Under the pieces are notes generated by a model. The model did not search any database. It was given only the letters and a program-made list of their open reading frames with translations, and was not told the DNA's origin. A DNA stretch of 64,000 bases from Rurimicrobium sp040387755 (GTDB lineage Bacteria > Bacteroidota > Bacteroidia > Chitinophagales > Chitinophagaceae): assembly GCA_040387755.1 (NCBI GenBank), contig JAZKDB010000002.1:1798001-1862000 (forward strand), read 5' to 3'. Positions 52,774 to 61,920 of the stretch are shown here, piece by piece (the first letter of the stretch is position 1; each line of letters begins with the position of its first letter). A program made the position numbers and the translations under genes.

Positions 52774-53289
52774 ATGCAACAACGATACGCAAGAGAAACC
52801 TCCAATATAATGACAGAGCTTGTTTTGCCCAATGATACCAATACATTGGTCAATTTAATGGGGGGTCGACTGATGCATTGGATGGATATTGCGGCTGCCA
52901 TATCCGCAATGCGCCATTGTAATAAACCTGTTGTAACGGCTTCGGTAGATAATGTTTCTTTTCATCATCCTATAAAACTCGGAAATATTCTTACGATAGA
53001 ATCAAAAGTCACTCGCTCCTTTAATTCATCAATGGAGGTATATTTGAAAGTGCTTGGAGAAGACCTGCAAACTCAAACAAAGTATCTCAGTAATGAGGCT
53101 TATTTTACTTTTGTAGCACTCAACACGGATGGGTCTCCTTGTAAAGTACCAGAACTGATACCGGAAACTGATGAGGAAAAAGAAAAATTTAATGGGGCTT
53201 TACGCCGTAGGCAACTACGTCTTATTCTGGGAGGAAAAATGAAAGTGGATGATGCTGTAGAACTGAAAGCTCTGTTTGTAAAAGATTAA
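52774..53289 (+). CDS. Acyl-CoA thioesterase (hotdog fold, YciA/BACH-like)
   Basis: A 171-residue hotdog protein. TNTLVNLMGGRLMHWMDIAAAISAMRHC carries the catalytic Asn/Asp-helix region, and TASVDNVSFHHPIKLGNILTIES matches the second conserved block of the YciA/BACH group. These hydrolyse medium- and long-chain acyl-CoAs. The end (ALRRRQLRLILGGKM) is charged and variable. It is followed four bases later by the S4 gene in one operon. Confidence 0.9.
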   Translation: MQQRYARETSNIMTELVLPNDTNTLVNLMGGRLMHWMDIAAAISAMRHCNKPVVTASVDNVSFHHPIKLGNILTIESKVTRSFNSSMEVYLKVLGEDLQTQTKYLSNEAYFTFVALNTDGSPCKVPELIPETDEEKEKFNGALRRRQLRLILGGKMKVDDAVELKALFVKD

Positions 53290-53292
53290 AAC

Positions 53293-53694
53293 ATGATTGA
53301 CCAAAAACTACGTTTGGATAAATATCTCTGGGCTATTCGTATTTTTAAGACCAGAACACAAGCTGGTGCAGCTATTGATAGCGGTAAAGTGAAAATTGAA
53401 GGACAGCCTGTAAAGGCTTCTCGAAATGTAGCAATTGGAGACAAATATGAAATAAGAACTCCTGCCCGAAAATGGATAATTGAAGTGACGGGTTTATTAC
53501 AAAATCGGGCGGCTTACGAAATTGCCCTTAAGCATTATCTGGACCTAACGCCAGAAGAAGATAAAACAATCGAGAAACCTTTAGCATCTAATTTCTATAC
53601 GGGAAAGCGCCTAAGCAAAACAGGCCGCCCCACTAAAAAACAGCGGCGCGACCTGAGTGATTTATTAAGTGATGATATTATTGAAGCCGATTAG
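53293..53694 (+). CDS. S4-domain RNA-binding protein (Hsp15/HslR-like)
   Basis: A 133-residue protein with an S4 domain at the N-terminus: LRLDKYLWAIRIFKTRTQAGAAIDSGKVKI followed by a basic tail (KRLSKTGRPTKKQRRDL). Hsp15 binds 50S subunits carrying stalled nascent chains and helps rescue. The stop codon TAG overlaps the stop TAA of the convergent lipoprotein gene; the two share three bases. Confidence 0.9.
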   Translation: MIDQKLRLDKYLWAIRIFKTRTQAGAAIDSGKVKIEGQPVKASRNVAIGDKYEIRTPARKWIIEVTGLLQNRAAYEIALKHYLDLTPEEDKTIEKPLASNFYTGKRLSKTGRPTKKQRRDLSDLLSDDIIEAD

Positions 53695-54725
53695 TTGATA
53701 AGTCTATAATCGCCAACTTTTACTTTTATCCAGCTTTTTGCCATGTCTTCACTTCTGTAAATACCTGTGCTGGTAGCAAGATAAAAGAATTTCTTAGTGG
53801 TGTTGTTTTTATACAGATTGTCTTTAGCAACAATTCCATATACAGATGTATTGGCATCGATACCGCCATTAGCAGAAGAAAAAGCTGTTCCAGATGTAAT
53901 ATAAAGACCGCCTTTTTCTGTACCAACCAATACTATATTATTAGCCGAATAAGTACAAAGCAGTTTTCTTGTTGTAGGTAAACCGGTAAACGGCTTAAAG
54001 GTTTTGCCTGAGTCGTCGCTATAATAAGACCCTTGGGTTCCGTCATAATCTGTAGCGATAAGCGTATTGCCTTTGTGTGACAAATAAAAATCAAAAGGAC
54101 CAGGCAGGTCTGTTACTTTGGGCTCCCATTGCTTGTCTTTACCCATCTTAATAAAGAGTCTTGACTTCCCGAATTTGCTTCCGGCTTTTGAAAAAGAGAA
54201 TAGATTGCCATTATCCAAATAAGTAAACGATTCTGCTACATACGGAGTGTCCTGATCAGTGTATGAGGTATCGCTGTCAAAATAAGTGCCATTTTCAGGA
54301 CTGAAAGATACTTTGCCAGTAATCGCAATAGAGTTAGTTACATATATTCTGTTTAGCTGAGGAACATCCAACAAAAAATTTGAATACCTGATGTTTTTAG
54401 GGACAACTACCACATCAATTGCGATTGGATTAAACGTCTGACCACCATTTTCACTAACAAATAATCTGTCGTCTTTTGCAAATAAAATATTTGCCTTGGA
54501 TGTAATGAACGAGCGCAAAGGAAGTCCATCTCCTGGAAATATTGTATTATAATTATCCCCATCATTTGTCTTAAAAATATTGCCATGTGCATCAGCAGTA
54601 TAGACAACATAGGGCCTCTTTATAACATTATTGTTATCAATACCATTCTCTTTTTTACAACTTTGGGAGGCTATTGCAAAAAGGGCAATAAGCGATAGTT
54701 TACCCAAAAGATTTTTACCTTTCAT
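53691..54725 (-). CDS. Lipoprotein with BNR/photosystem-stability-like repeats
   Basis: A 344-residue protein with a lipoprotein signal (FAIASQSC). The body has repeated motifs of sialidase/BNR type (SENGGQTFNP, SDDSGKTFKPF, STGIYRSEDMAKSW), pointing to a beta-propeller. No catalytic sialidase residues are recognisable, so a binding or scaffolding role is likelier. It is convergent with the S4 gene and 66 bases downstream of the DUF4836 gene. Confidence 0.8.
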   Translation of the reverse strand: MKGKNLLGKLSLIALFAIASQSCKKENGIDNNNVIKRPYVVYTADAHGNIFKTNDGDNYNTIFPGDGLPLRSFITSKANILFAKDDRLFVSENGGQTFNPIAIDVVVVPKNIRYSNFLLDVPQLNRIYVTNSIAITGKVSFSPENGTYFDSDTSYTDQDTPYVAESFTYLDNGNLFSFSKAGSKFGKSRLFIKMGKDKQWEPKVTDLPGPFDFYLSHKGNTLIATDYDGTQGSYYSDDSGKTFKPFTGLPTTRKLLCTYSANNIVLVGTEKGGLYITSGTAFSSANGGIDANTSVYGIVAKDNLYKNNTTKKFFYLATSTGIYRSEDMAKSWIKVKVGDYRLIN

Positions 54726-54791
54726 GATGAAAAATTTTTACCAAATTAAAACAAAATTTCTTAATTCAAAAATTATAGTGATTAGTTTAGT

Positions 54792-56528
54792 CTAAAACAT
54801 TAGACTGTCAGCGTTTTGTTGTTGTGTCATTTCATACTTCTCAGCTTCTTTGTCTCTCATTTCCTGTGCTTCTTGCAACACTTTTCCAAAATCAAAAAGC
54901 TGAATAAGGCTACTCTCTTTCTTGTTTACAAAGTTTATGCTCATGCTGTACTTATAAACATTGTCCTTTAGCGACCCGCCATTGAATACAAAATTTTCGA
55001 ATGTTTTTAATGAAGCATTATAAACCAAAGTATCTGCGGCATTATTTGCCATAACAGCACCAGTTCTTTTTGCCCAGGAGCTGTAATCAAAGAACAGGGC
55101 AAATGGTTGCTTGTATATATGTTCTTTGACTAATAAGGGGGGCTGCTTTGGCAGAGGAGAATTGAGATAGACATATGCTAGTTGTGGTTTATTGGCAAAT
55201 ACAGCAAAACGATCGTTAACCATTATTACAGAAGAATCCGGTCCCGAACTGATTGACTTCATCCTGAAAACCCCATCCTTAATTTGCTCTAGCATCTGCA
55301 ACTCCACAGCAATATTCAAAATCTTACGGAAAGCTTCCTTTTTATTTAGCTTAATAGCAAAAAGCACATCCATATCTGTCTTGTAATTGGAGAATGCAGA
55401 GGATGCATCTGAACTGTCAAATAGTAAGGTTTCCTTTTGTTGTGCATAATTGTTCATCGAAAACACCATATCGCCTGAAATGGCTTCCATTATTTCCTGA
55501 ACACTCAGGTTTTGTGCTTTCAGATAGCCATTTGCCAATCCCAGCATTCCCATTTTTTCAATGGTCTTCTGAGTTGCTTCCGGAGACATCCTGTAGGCCA
55601 TCATAAAATCCAAGCCCTTTCCGGGAATACGATTTACCAGATCTTCATCAATATTTTGTGGTGCATATTTTTTGTTTATTTCTTTTAATTCATCAGAGCT
55701 GTACATCAACATCTCTGTAACGATTCTGCCTTTTTCGAAATTGGTAGCTGCCGAAAAAGCGGAATTGCGCCACATTGTATTGGCCAGAGAAAGTCCGCCT
55801 GTCATGGCATCCAGATTCTTTGAGCCATAACTACTCATTACTGCATCAATATTTACCCAGAAACCTAAATCATGTTTATGTTTTTCGAATTCTGCAAAAC
55901 GTTGGTCGCTCAATAATGAGTTCTCTTTGGTCACATTAAATGCTGATTCCAGATAAGAACTCATCAAAACCTCTTTGTCGACCACCGCCTCTGCATTAGG
56001 CTCTTCTTCAAAATAATTATATGCCTCTGCCTTCTGTACCGATACCACTATCAAAAGATTGTTGGTCCAGCCTGCATAAATCTCGTCAGAAAGTCTCGCC
56101 TCTTTACGCTTTTTGTTTTCTTTAATTGTCGCCTCTGTAAAGGTCTTTTTTACAAAGCCTTCCCATTTCATAGCATCCTTCAAAGGAACGAGCGCTACAA
56201 AACAAGCCTCCTTATCATTGGACCCATTGTTTTTCAGGTAAGCATAGAAGGTGTTCAGCTCATCTACACCCGCTTCCTGCATGTTTTTTATAAATTCAGA
56301 TTGTTTCGCCGAATCGCTTTTTGATTTAGAACCGCGTAGTTTATCCCAAAGATTGCTGCCCGTTATCATACTCCAGGCAATCTTCTTGGACAACTCCTTG
56401 GTATTCACCTCTGCTACCATCAAGGCGTTTTTGGGAATGTACTTTGCATGGTCAGGTGTACGATGACATGCACCCAACAACAGAAGGAATGGTAATACCC
56501 AATAAAAAGCACGAAGTTTTAATCTCAT
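54792..56528 (-). CDS. DUF4836 family lipoprotein
   Basis: A 578-residue protein with a lipoprotein signal (VLPFLLLLGAC), then the family start HRTPDHAKYIPKNALMVAEVNTKELSKKIAW. DUF4836 is a Bacteroidota family of unknown function, exposed at the periplasm or surface. The Met at 56526-56528 gives the shorter signal; three codons upstream are also in frame. The C-terminus is charged and coiled-coil-like (EAQEMRDKEAEKYEMTQQQN). Downstream of the DUF3127 gene by 38 bases. Confidence 0.85.
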   Translation of the reverse strand: MRLKLRAFYWVLPFLLLLGACHRTPDHAKYIPKNALMVAEVNTKELSKKIAWSMITGSNLWDKLRGSKSKSDSAKQSEFIKNMQEAGVDELNTFYAYLKNNGSNDKEACFVALVPLKDAMKWEGFVKKTFTEATIKENKKRKEARLSDEIYAGWTNNLLIVVSVQKAEAYNYFEEEPNAEAVVDKEVLMSSYLESAFNVTKENSLLSDQRFAEFEKHKHDLGFWVNIDAVMSSYGSKNLDAMTGGLSLANTMWRNSAFSAATNFEKGRIVTEMLMYSSDELKEINKKYAPQNIDEDLVNRIPGKGLDFMMAYRMSPEATQKTIEKMGMLGLANGYLKAQNLSVQEIMEAISGDMVFSMNNYAQQKETLLFDSSDASSAFSNYKTDMDVLFAIKLNKKEAFRKILNIAVELQMLEQIKDGVFRMKSISSGPDSSVIMVNDRFAVFANKPQLAYVYLNSPLPKQPPLLVKEHIYKQPFALFFDYSSWAKRTGAVMANNAADTLVYNASLKTFENFVFNGGSLKDNVYKYSMSINFVNKKESSLIQLFDFGKVLQEAQEMRDKEAEKYEMTQQQNADSLMF

Positions 56529-56566
56529 CTGAAACAATAATTTGAAAAATATACTTTGGTTCTACA

Positions 56567-56986
56567 CTAAAATGGCAAATCGTCTGCTGCTGCAGGATTT
56601 GGAGTGCTGTTAAAATTGTTGTTTGCCGGAGGCGCAGCCTGATATTGTTGTTGTGGTTGCTGTTGTTGGGCTTGATAAGCATTATTGTCACCCGCATTGG
56701 CACGCTCAATACGCCATGCGTCAAGGCTGGTGATATAATTTACTTTACCGTCTTTTTCCCATTTGTTACCACGGATATTGAAACTTACTTTCACCGTATC
56801 TCCTTCATTGAAATTGTCCAATATTTCACAACGATTCTGTACCGCCTGCAATTTTGCGAAGTTTGGATATGCATTTCCGTTTACTTCTTCGGTGATATCT
56901 AACACAAACTCACGTTTTTTGAAACGTTCAGAAACCTGCATGGTTGGACCCTTCTCGATTAATTTTCCTATTACTTCTAAAGCCAT
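56567..56986 (-). CDS. DUF3127 OB-fold protein with SSB-like C-terminal tip
   Basis: A 139-residue protein. Residues 1-95 fit DUF3127, an OB-fold relative of single-stranded DNA-binding proteins (ALEVIGKLIEKGPTMQVS, VKVSFNIRGNKWEKDGKVNYITSLDAWRIER). Residues of about 100-133 are a Gln/Pro/Ala/Asn-rich disordered linker, and the protein ends in DDLPF, very close to the DDxPF tip by which SSB recruits partners. A DNA-binding or recombination role is inferred. It lies 148 bases from the tRNA-His gene. Confidence 0.82.
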   Translation of the reverse strand: MALEVIGKLIEKGPTMQVSERFKKREFVLDITEEVNGNAYPNFAKLQAVQNRCEILDNFNEGDTVKVSFNIRGNKWEKDGKVNYITSLDAWRIERANAGDNNAYQAQQQQPQQQYQAAPPANNNFNSTPNPAAADDLPF

Positions 56987-57095
56987 TTTGATAAATATTT
57001 AATTGTTTGAAAATTTTACTGTTTTGATAAACTCAAAGGTAATAAAGCCGACCTACATTATCAAACGTGAATACAGCATTTCACCCTAAAAAAAC

Positions 57096-57116
57096 AGCCC
57101 CTACAAAGCAGGGGCT
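57096..57116 (-). terminator. Terminator of tRNA-His
   Basis: AGCCCCT/AGGGGCT stem with a 7-base loop. On the minus strand it is followed by GTTTTTTTAGGG. It lies 17 bases past the tRNA 3' end. Confidence 0.8.
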
Positions 57117-57133
57117 ATTTTGAGAAAAACGAG

Positions 57134-57208
57134 GGAGATAAATGGGTCTCGAACCCACGACCTCCAGTGCCACAAACTGGCGCTCTAACCAACTGAGCTA
57201 CTACCTCC
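57134..57208 (-). tRNA. tRNA-His (anticodon GTG)
   Basis: Reading the minus strand, all arms fold: an acceptor stem with the extra G-1 opposite discriminator C73 (the His identity element), D stem GCTC/GAGC, anticodon stem CCAGT/ACTGG around loop TTGTGGC (anticodon GTG), and T arm GTGGG/CCCAT with TTCGAGA. The CCA end is not encoded. Confidence 0.95.
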
Positions 57209-57323
57209 GTATTTCATTGGGCTGCAAATGTAAGGTGTTTTTCCGAAAAAAGCAGAACAAAAGATTGATTTATTTGTTCTTCACCAAAAGCCAGCCAGCA
57301 ATAAACGAAAGCAGACAATTATA

Positions 57324-57527
57324 TTACCAGCGTCCACGGCCATGACCATGATGGTGGTTATGGTGATTTTGGCGTGCCGGAGCATGATAATGTGGTCTGG
57401 CAGGTCGATATCTTGGTCCGGTTCTGTAGCGCGGCCCTGGCTCATAATAACCAATATAGCAGGAGCTGAATGCAAGGCTCAGGAATAAAAGCACTAAAAT
57501 TGCGTAAACATTTTTTATCTGTTTCAT
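57324..57527 (-). CDS. Small His/Arg-rich lipoprotein
   Basis: A 67-residue protein with a lipoprotein signal (LVLLFLSLAFSSC, Cys near residue 23). After it comes GYYEPGPRYRTGPRYRPARP, then a tail with eight histidines (HYHAPARQNHHNHHHGHGRG). I start it at the ATG at 57525-57527; 16 more codons upstream lack any signal-like features. The family is not recognised. Histidine clustering suggests metal binding. The frame uses ordinary codons and a clear lipobox, so I count it as real. Confidence 0.65.
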   Translation of the reverse strand: MKQIKNVYAILVLLFLSLAFSSCYIGYYEPGPRYRTGPRYRPARPHYHAPARQNHHNHHHGHGRGRW

Positions 57528-57646
57528 TGTTTTTGTTTTTTTACGTTCTGCACTTTGACGATATGAATTTACCAAAGTTTAAGAAGGATAAATGACCCAT
57601 TCTGTTATTCAAGGCTTTTTTTAACTTTTATTCTGGGCATTGCTGC

Positions 57647-57654
57647 TATCTTTG
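57647..57654 (+). promoter_or_regulatory. Candidate -7 element for the outer-membrane barrel gene
   Basis: TATCTTTG matches TAnnTTTG, 17 bases before the ATG at 57672. Confidence 0.4.
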
Positions 57655-57671
57655 CAGACACAAAATTATCT

Positions 57672-58376
57672 ATGAAAAAATGCTTTGCCCTTGTGGCGCT
57701 TCTATTTGCGGGTTATTTGGGCGCTTCGGCCCAGAATGCAGCGAACACAGATGTTACCGATAAAAGAACTACGGTTGAAAAACCTTCACGAGATTTTGTG
57801 ATGATTAAACTAACCAGCAGTGGTTGGGCAAATGGCCCGGACAGTATAAACACCAAAGGAATCGGACGAGGATTTGCCGCGTCTATAATGTATGATTTCC
57901 CGATTAAGAAATCTCATTTCAGTTTTGCTGCCGGATTAGGTATCAACGCACAAAATATATTTTTTGACAATCAAGTTTTGAACTTCAAAGACACCGGCTC
58001 GCAGGTATTATTTACCGGCAGTACAGCGTTTAAGAGATACAAATTTACCACCACGCGCCTTGAAATGCCGCTTGAGGTGCGCTTCTTTGCTAACAACAAA
58101 AACCGCAATCGCGGATTTAAAGCTTCTATAGGAGCTAACGTGGGTTTGTTTTTGAGCGCTCATGCCAAAGGAGTTTCCGGTAGTGGAGGCAGCAAGTTTA
58201 ATGATAAAGTAACTACCAAGCGCTTTATGGAGCAATGGAATTTTGCCCCTACAATGCGCATTGGATATGGTAACCTCAGTCTTTTCGGTAGTTATAGCCT
58301 TACTCCTATTTTTAAAGAAGGTGCCGGACCAGCAGTATTGCCATTTTCTGCAGGTATTTGTCTGACAGGTTTATAA
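57672..58376 (+). CDS. Outer-membrane beta-barrel protein
   Basis: A 234-residue protein with a signal peptide (ALVALLFAGYLGASAQ) and alternating beta strands (HFSFAAGLGINAQNIFF, KFTTTRLEMPLEVRFFANN, MRIGYGNLSLFGSYSLTPIF). This is the porin/PorT-like eight-strand barrel common in Bacteroidota. The LEMPLEVRF strand is a typical mark of the outer-membrane beta-barrel families. Function unknown. Confidence 0.8.
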   Translation: MKKCFALVALLFAGYLGASAQNAANTDVTDKRTTVEKPSRDFVMIKLTSSGWANGPDSINTKGIGRGFAASIMYDFPIKKSHFSFAAGLGINAQNIFFDNQVLNFKDTGSQVLFTGSTAFKRYKFTTTRLEMPLEVRFFANNKNRNRGFKASIGANVGLFLSAHAKGVSGSGGSKFNDKVTTKRFMEQWNFAPTMRIGYGNLSLFGSYSLTPIFKEGAGPAVLPFSAGICLTGL

Positions 58377-58404
58377 AATAATTTCTTCTTTATATAAATT
58401 CATT

Positions 58405-58435
58405 AAGCGGTAACAGTGTTGTTGCCGCTTTTTTT
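58405..58435 (+). terminator. Terminator after the outer-membrane barrel gene
   Basis: AAGCGGTAAC pairs with GTTGCCGCTT (one G-T pair), 6-base loop, followed by TTTTT. It lies 28 bases past the stop. Confidence 0.85.
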
Positions 58436-58461
58436 ATGGGTTCTAGACTCAGAAAGTATTT

Positions 58462-58556
58462 GGCTCACAGCGTGAGGGATAGAGGCGGCACAAAGTAGAG
58501 CCGATAGCCCGACCCCGAAGGGAAGCTTTTGTGCAGAGCCTTTCGGGGGCACGCCC
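58462..58556. repeat. Structured GC-rich intergenic element upstream of polA
   Basis: About 95 bases, clearly GC-richer than the surroundings. It has a CTCAC/GTGAG hairpin (58464-58476), a GCACAAA/TTTGTGC pair (58488-58494 with 58528-58534) and a CCCCGAA/TTCGGGG pair (58513-58519 with 58542-58548); the last two cross. Similar GATAGCCCGACCC-containing elements are, as I recall, scattered between genes in several Bacteroidota. Only one copy is visible in this window. Confidence 0.45.
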
Positions 58557-58623
58557 AAAAAAATTAAAAACAAGAACCAAAATCATAAATTAAAATCCGA
58601 AATCAAAATTTACCTTCGTGGCT

Positions 58624-61461
58624 ATGGCCGAAAAAAAACTCTTTTTGCTGGATGCGATGGCGCTTATCTATCGCGCATACTTTGCCCTTGCCCGTAGTCC
58701 GCGTGTGACGTCCAATGGCAAAAACACCAATGCTCAATTTGGTTTCACCAATACGCTGGTAGAATTGCTGACCAAAGAAAAACCTTCACACCTGGCGGTA
58801 GTGTTCGATACCAAAGCCGCTACGGTTCGTCATGACGACTTCTCGGATTATAAAGCCAACCGCGAAGCTGCACCGGACGATCTGATACAATCTATACCCG
58901 ATATCAAACGGATTATTAAAGGTTTTAATCTGCCCTGCATGGAGCTGGACGGTTATGAGGCCGATGATTTGATTGGTACTCTTGCCTGGGAAGCTGCCGA
59001 CCTTGGCTACACGGTGTATATGGTCACACCCGATAAGGATTATGGCCAGTTAGTGCGCGACGACATCTTTATGTACAAGCCTGCTGCTTTTGGGCAAGGT
59101 CCGCAAATATTAGGCCCACAACAAATCTGTGAAAAATGGGACATCAAGCGGGTAGATCAGGTAATCGATTTATTGGGACTAATGGGTGATGCGAGTGATA
59201 ATATCCCGGGTATCAAAGGTGTGGGTGAAAAAACCGCGGCCAAACTTTTGGCCGAATATGACACGTTGGAAAATGTATTGGAGCATGCCCATGAAATCAA
59301 AGGTGCATTGGGCGAAAAAGTACGTGCAGGAAAGGAAAGTGCGATTATGTCTAAACGTCTGGCCACGATTATTACCAATGTTCCTGTTGCTTTTCATGAA
59401 GGAGATTTCAGGGTAGAGGAATGGAATAAAGATGTGCTGCAGGAGGTTTTTGCCGAGCTGGAATTTAAGACCATGGCTGCACGGATTTTTGGCGCGAGCG
59501 CCACTCCTTCCAATGCTGTTCCTGCCGGTACCGATTTGTTTGGCAATGCGGTAAAAACAAAACCCGCGGCATCGCCAAAAGCCCTGCCCACAGCAGATAG
59601 CAGCAATGTTCAACAAATGCTTTTCGACCTTTTGCCACAAAGCATCAACAACATCAGCAATACGGCACACGAGTATGTTTTGCTTTCTGCTGACACACTC
59701 GACGCTTTTATCAAAGATTTGTCTGCTCAAAAATCAGTTTGCTTTGATACAGAGAGTACGCATATTGATGCTAATCTGGCCGAGCTGGTAGGCATGAGTT
59801 TTGCCTGGGAAAAAGCCAAAGCTTATTATTTGCCTTTGCCCGCAGACAGAACTGAAGTAATCAACCTTGTTTCCAGATTCCGGTCTGTTTTTGAAGAGGA
59901 AGGCCGCGAATGGATTGGACAAAACATTAAGTATGATATGCTGTTGTTGAAATGGTATGGCTTTGAATTGAAAGGTAGCATCTATGATACTATGCTTGCG
60001 CACTATGTAATAGAACCTGAAGGAAAACGAAATATGGATGTGCTGAGCAGCAAATACCTCAACTATGAACCGGTATCCATAGAAACGCTGATAGGTAAAA
60101 AAGGAAAAGAGCAGGGTAACATGCGCGATGCCGATGTGGAAGCCGTAAAAGAGTATGCTGCCGAAGATGCTGATGTAACCTTACAATTGAAATCTGCTTT
60201 TGACCCATTGTTGAAAGAAAAAGATGTAGAACCCGTTTTCCGAAATATCGAAAATCCGCTGGTACCGGTGCTTACCGATATTGAGTTTGAGGGCATCCGC
60301 ATCGACGAAGGCTTTTTAAAAAGTTATTCGCAGGAATTACAAAAAGATATTGCCACTGCCGAAGAAAGTGTGTATGCCCAGGCCGAAGTCCGCTTTAATC
60401 TGGCTTCGCCAAAACAGTTGGGAGAAGTGTTGTTTGACCTTATGAAGCTGGACCCTAAAGCGAAAAAAACCAAAACAGGCCAATATGCTACAGGAGAAGA
60501 CATTCTGGAAAAATTGCGCAACAAGCACAAAATTGTGGATGACATTTTAGTCTTTCGCGAACTGAGCAAATTAAAAAGCACCTATGTGGATTCGTTGCCT
60601 TTGCTGGTGAATCCAAAGACAGGACGTGTACATACTTCTTTCAATCAGGCGGTAGCCGTTACGGGCCGGCTAAGCAGTAATAATCCCAACTTACAGAACA
60701 TTCCTATCCGTACAGAGCGTGGCCGCGAAATCCGTAAGGCTTTTATTCCGCGCGACGAAAACCATGTATTGATTTCTGCTGATTATTCGCAGATAGAATT
60801 ACGCATTGTTGCTGCTATCAGTGGCGATGAGCGCATGATTCAAGCTTTTAAAGACGATAAAGATATTCATACTGCTACGGCAGCCACTGTATACGGAATT
60901 GCCGAAAGCGAAGTGGATAAAACTCAGCGCCGCAATGCCAAAGCGGTAAACTTTGGTATCATTTATGGTCAGTCAGCTTTTGGTCTTGCCGAAAATTTAT
61001 CTATCTCCCGCACCGAAGCCAAAAGCATCATTGACAGTTATTTTGAACGTTTCGAGGGAATTAAAAAATACATGAGCGCGACGATGGCTTTTGCTCATGA
61101 CCATGGTTTTGTGCAAACCATTGCAGGGCGCAAACGCTGGCTGCCGGATATACACAGCGGTAATCAGGTCGTGCGTGGCTATGCAGAACGCAATGCCATC
61201 AATATGCCGATACAGGGGACAGCTGCGGATATGATTAAACTGGCGATGATAGCCGTACATCAAGCCATCAAAAAAGAAGGCTTACAAACAAAAATGATTT
61301 TGCAGGTGCATGATGAATTGGTGTTTGATGTACCGCGTAATGAGATTGACATCGTTCGCCCCATCATCATCCGCGAAATGGAACATGCGATGGTATTACC
61401 TAACGGTGTGCCCATCAAAGCCGAAAGTGGCGTGGGTGATAATTGGCTGGAGGCGCATTAG
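58624..61461 (+). CDS. polA: DNA polymerase I
   Basis: A 945-residue polymerase with all three domains. The 5'-3' exonuclease (residues 1 to about 290) has FLLDAMALIYRAYFAL and GLMGDASDNIPGIKGVGEKTA. The 3'-5' exonuclease keeps its acidic residues (CFDTESTHIDANLAEL near 378), so proofreading is probably active. The polymerase has motif A DYSQIELR near 720, motif B RRNAKAVNFGIIYGQSAFGL and motif C QVHDELVF near 895. I start at the ATG at 58624; a GTG six bases upstream is in frame. Confidence 0.97.
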   Translation: MAEKKLFLLDAMALIYRAYFALARSPRVTSNGKNTNAQFGFTNTLVELLTKEKPSHLAVVFDTKAATVRHDDFSDYKANREAAPDDLIQSIPDIKRIIKGFNLPCMELDGYEADDLIGTLAWEAADLGYTVYMVTPDKDYGQLVRDDIFMYKPAAFGQGPQILGPQQICEKWDIKRVDQVIDLLGLMGDASDNIPGIKGVGEKTAAKLLAEYDTLENVLEHAHEIKGALGEKVRAGKESAIMSKRLATIITNVPVAFHEGDFRVEEWNKDVLQEVFAELEFKTMAARIFGASATPSNAVPAGTDLFGNAVKTKPAASPKALPTADSSNVQQMLFDLLPQSINNISNTAHEYVLLSADTLDAFIKDLSAQKSVCFDTESTHIDANLAELVGMSFAWEKAKAYYLPLPADRTEVINLVSRFRSVFEEEGREWIGQNIKYDMLLLKWYGFELKGSIYDTMLAHYVIEPEGKRNMDVLSSKYLNYEPVSIETLIGKKGKEQGNMRDADVEAVKEYAAEDADVTLQLKSAFDPLLKEKDVEPVFRNIENPLVPVLTDIEFEGIRIDEGFLKSYSQELQKDIATAEESVYAQAEVRFNLASPKQLGEVLFDLMKLDPKAKKTKTGQYATGEDILEKLRNKHKIVDDILVFRELSKLKSTYVDSLPLLVNPKTGRVHTSFNQAVAVTGRLSSNNPNLQNIPIRTERGREIRKAFIPRDENHVLISADYSQIELRIVAAISGDERMIQAFKDDKDIHTATAATVYGIAESEVDKTQRRNAKAVNFGIIYGQSAFGLAENLSISRTEAKSIIDSYFERFEGIKKYMSATMAFAHDHGFVQTIAGRKRWLPDIHSGNQVVRGYAERNAINMPIQGTAADMIKLAMIAVHQAIKKEGLQTKMILQVHDELVFDVPRNEIDIVRPIIIREMEHAMVLPNGVPIKAESGVGDNWLEAH

Positions 61462-61557
61462 TTTTAGCGCATCAATAATCGTGTTAATTTTTTGATGCAC
61501 ATCTTGCTTTGTTGTGCTTTCTCAATAAGGCTGAAACCAAGAATAAAGAACAATAAA

Positions 61558-61917
61558 ATGAACAATAAACTCTATTACCTCTCTAGCTGCAGCACCTGCA
61601 AGCGCATCATCAGCGAATTGGGCTTAACCCCTGATAACTTTACTATGCAGGATATTAAAACCCAAAAAATTACTCCTGAACAATTAGATGAAATGAAAGC
61701 TCTGGCAGGTAGCTACGAAGCCCTGTTCAGCTGTCGCTCACTGCAATATGCGGCCAGAGGTTTGAAAGACAAAACGCTTACAGAGAAAGATTATCGTAAT
61801 TTGATTTTAGAAGAATATACTTTTCTCAAGAGGCCTGTAGTCATCTTAAACGGAGAAATCTTTATCGGCAACAGCAAAGAAGTGGTAGAAGCCATGAAGC
61901 AAAAATTCAAAGACTAA
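61558..61917 (+). CDS. ArsC/Spx/YffB-family thioredoxin-fold protein
   Basis: A 119-residue protein starting MNNKLYYLSSCSTCKRIISEL. The CxxC motif (residues 11-14) and KRPVVILNGEIFIGNSKEV near the end match the ArsC/Spx superfamily. Members include glutaredoxin-type arsenate reductases and transcription regulators; no ars genes are nearby, so it is more likely the generic Bacteroidota form. The ATG at 61558 is preferred to a longer in-frame start with 22 unrelated residues. Confidence 0.87.
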   Translation: MNNKLYYLSSCSTCKRIISELGLTPDNFTMQDIKTQKITPEQLDEMKALAGSYEALFSCRSLQYAARGLKDKTLTEKDYRNLILEEYTFLKRPVVILNGEIFIGNSKEVVEAMKQKFKD

Positions 61918-61920
61918 GTA

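Noticed and set aside
57142..57345. Plus-strand 67-codon ORF starting MGLEPTTSSATNWRS
   Set aside because: Its start is antisense to tRNA-His. This peptide is a well-known artefact of translating the opposite strand of tRNA genes.
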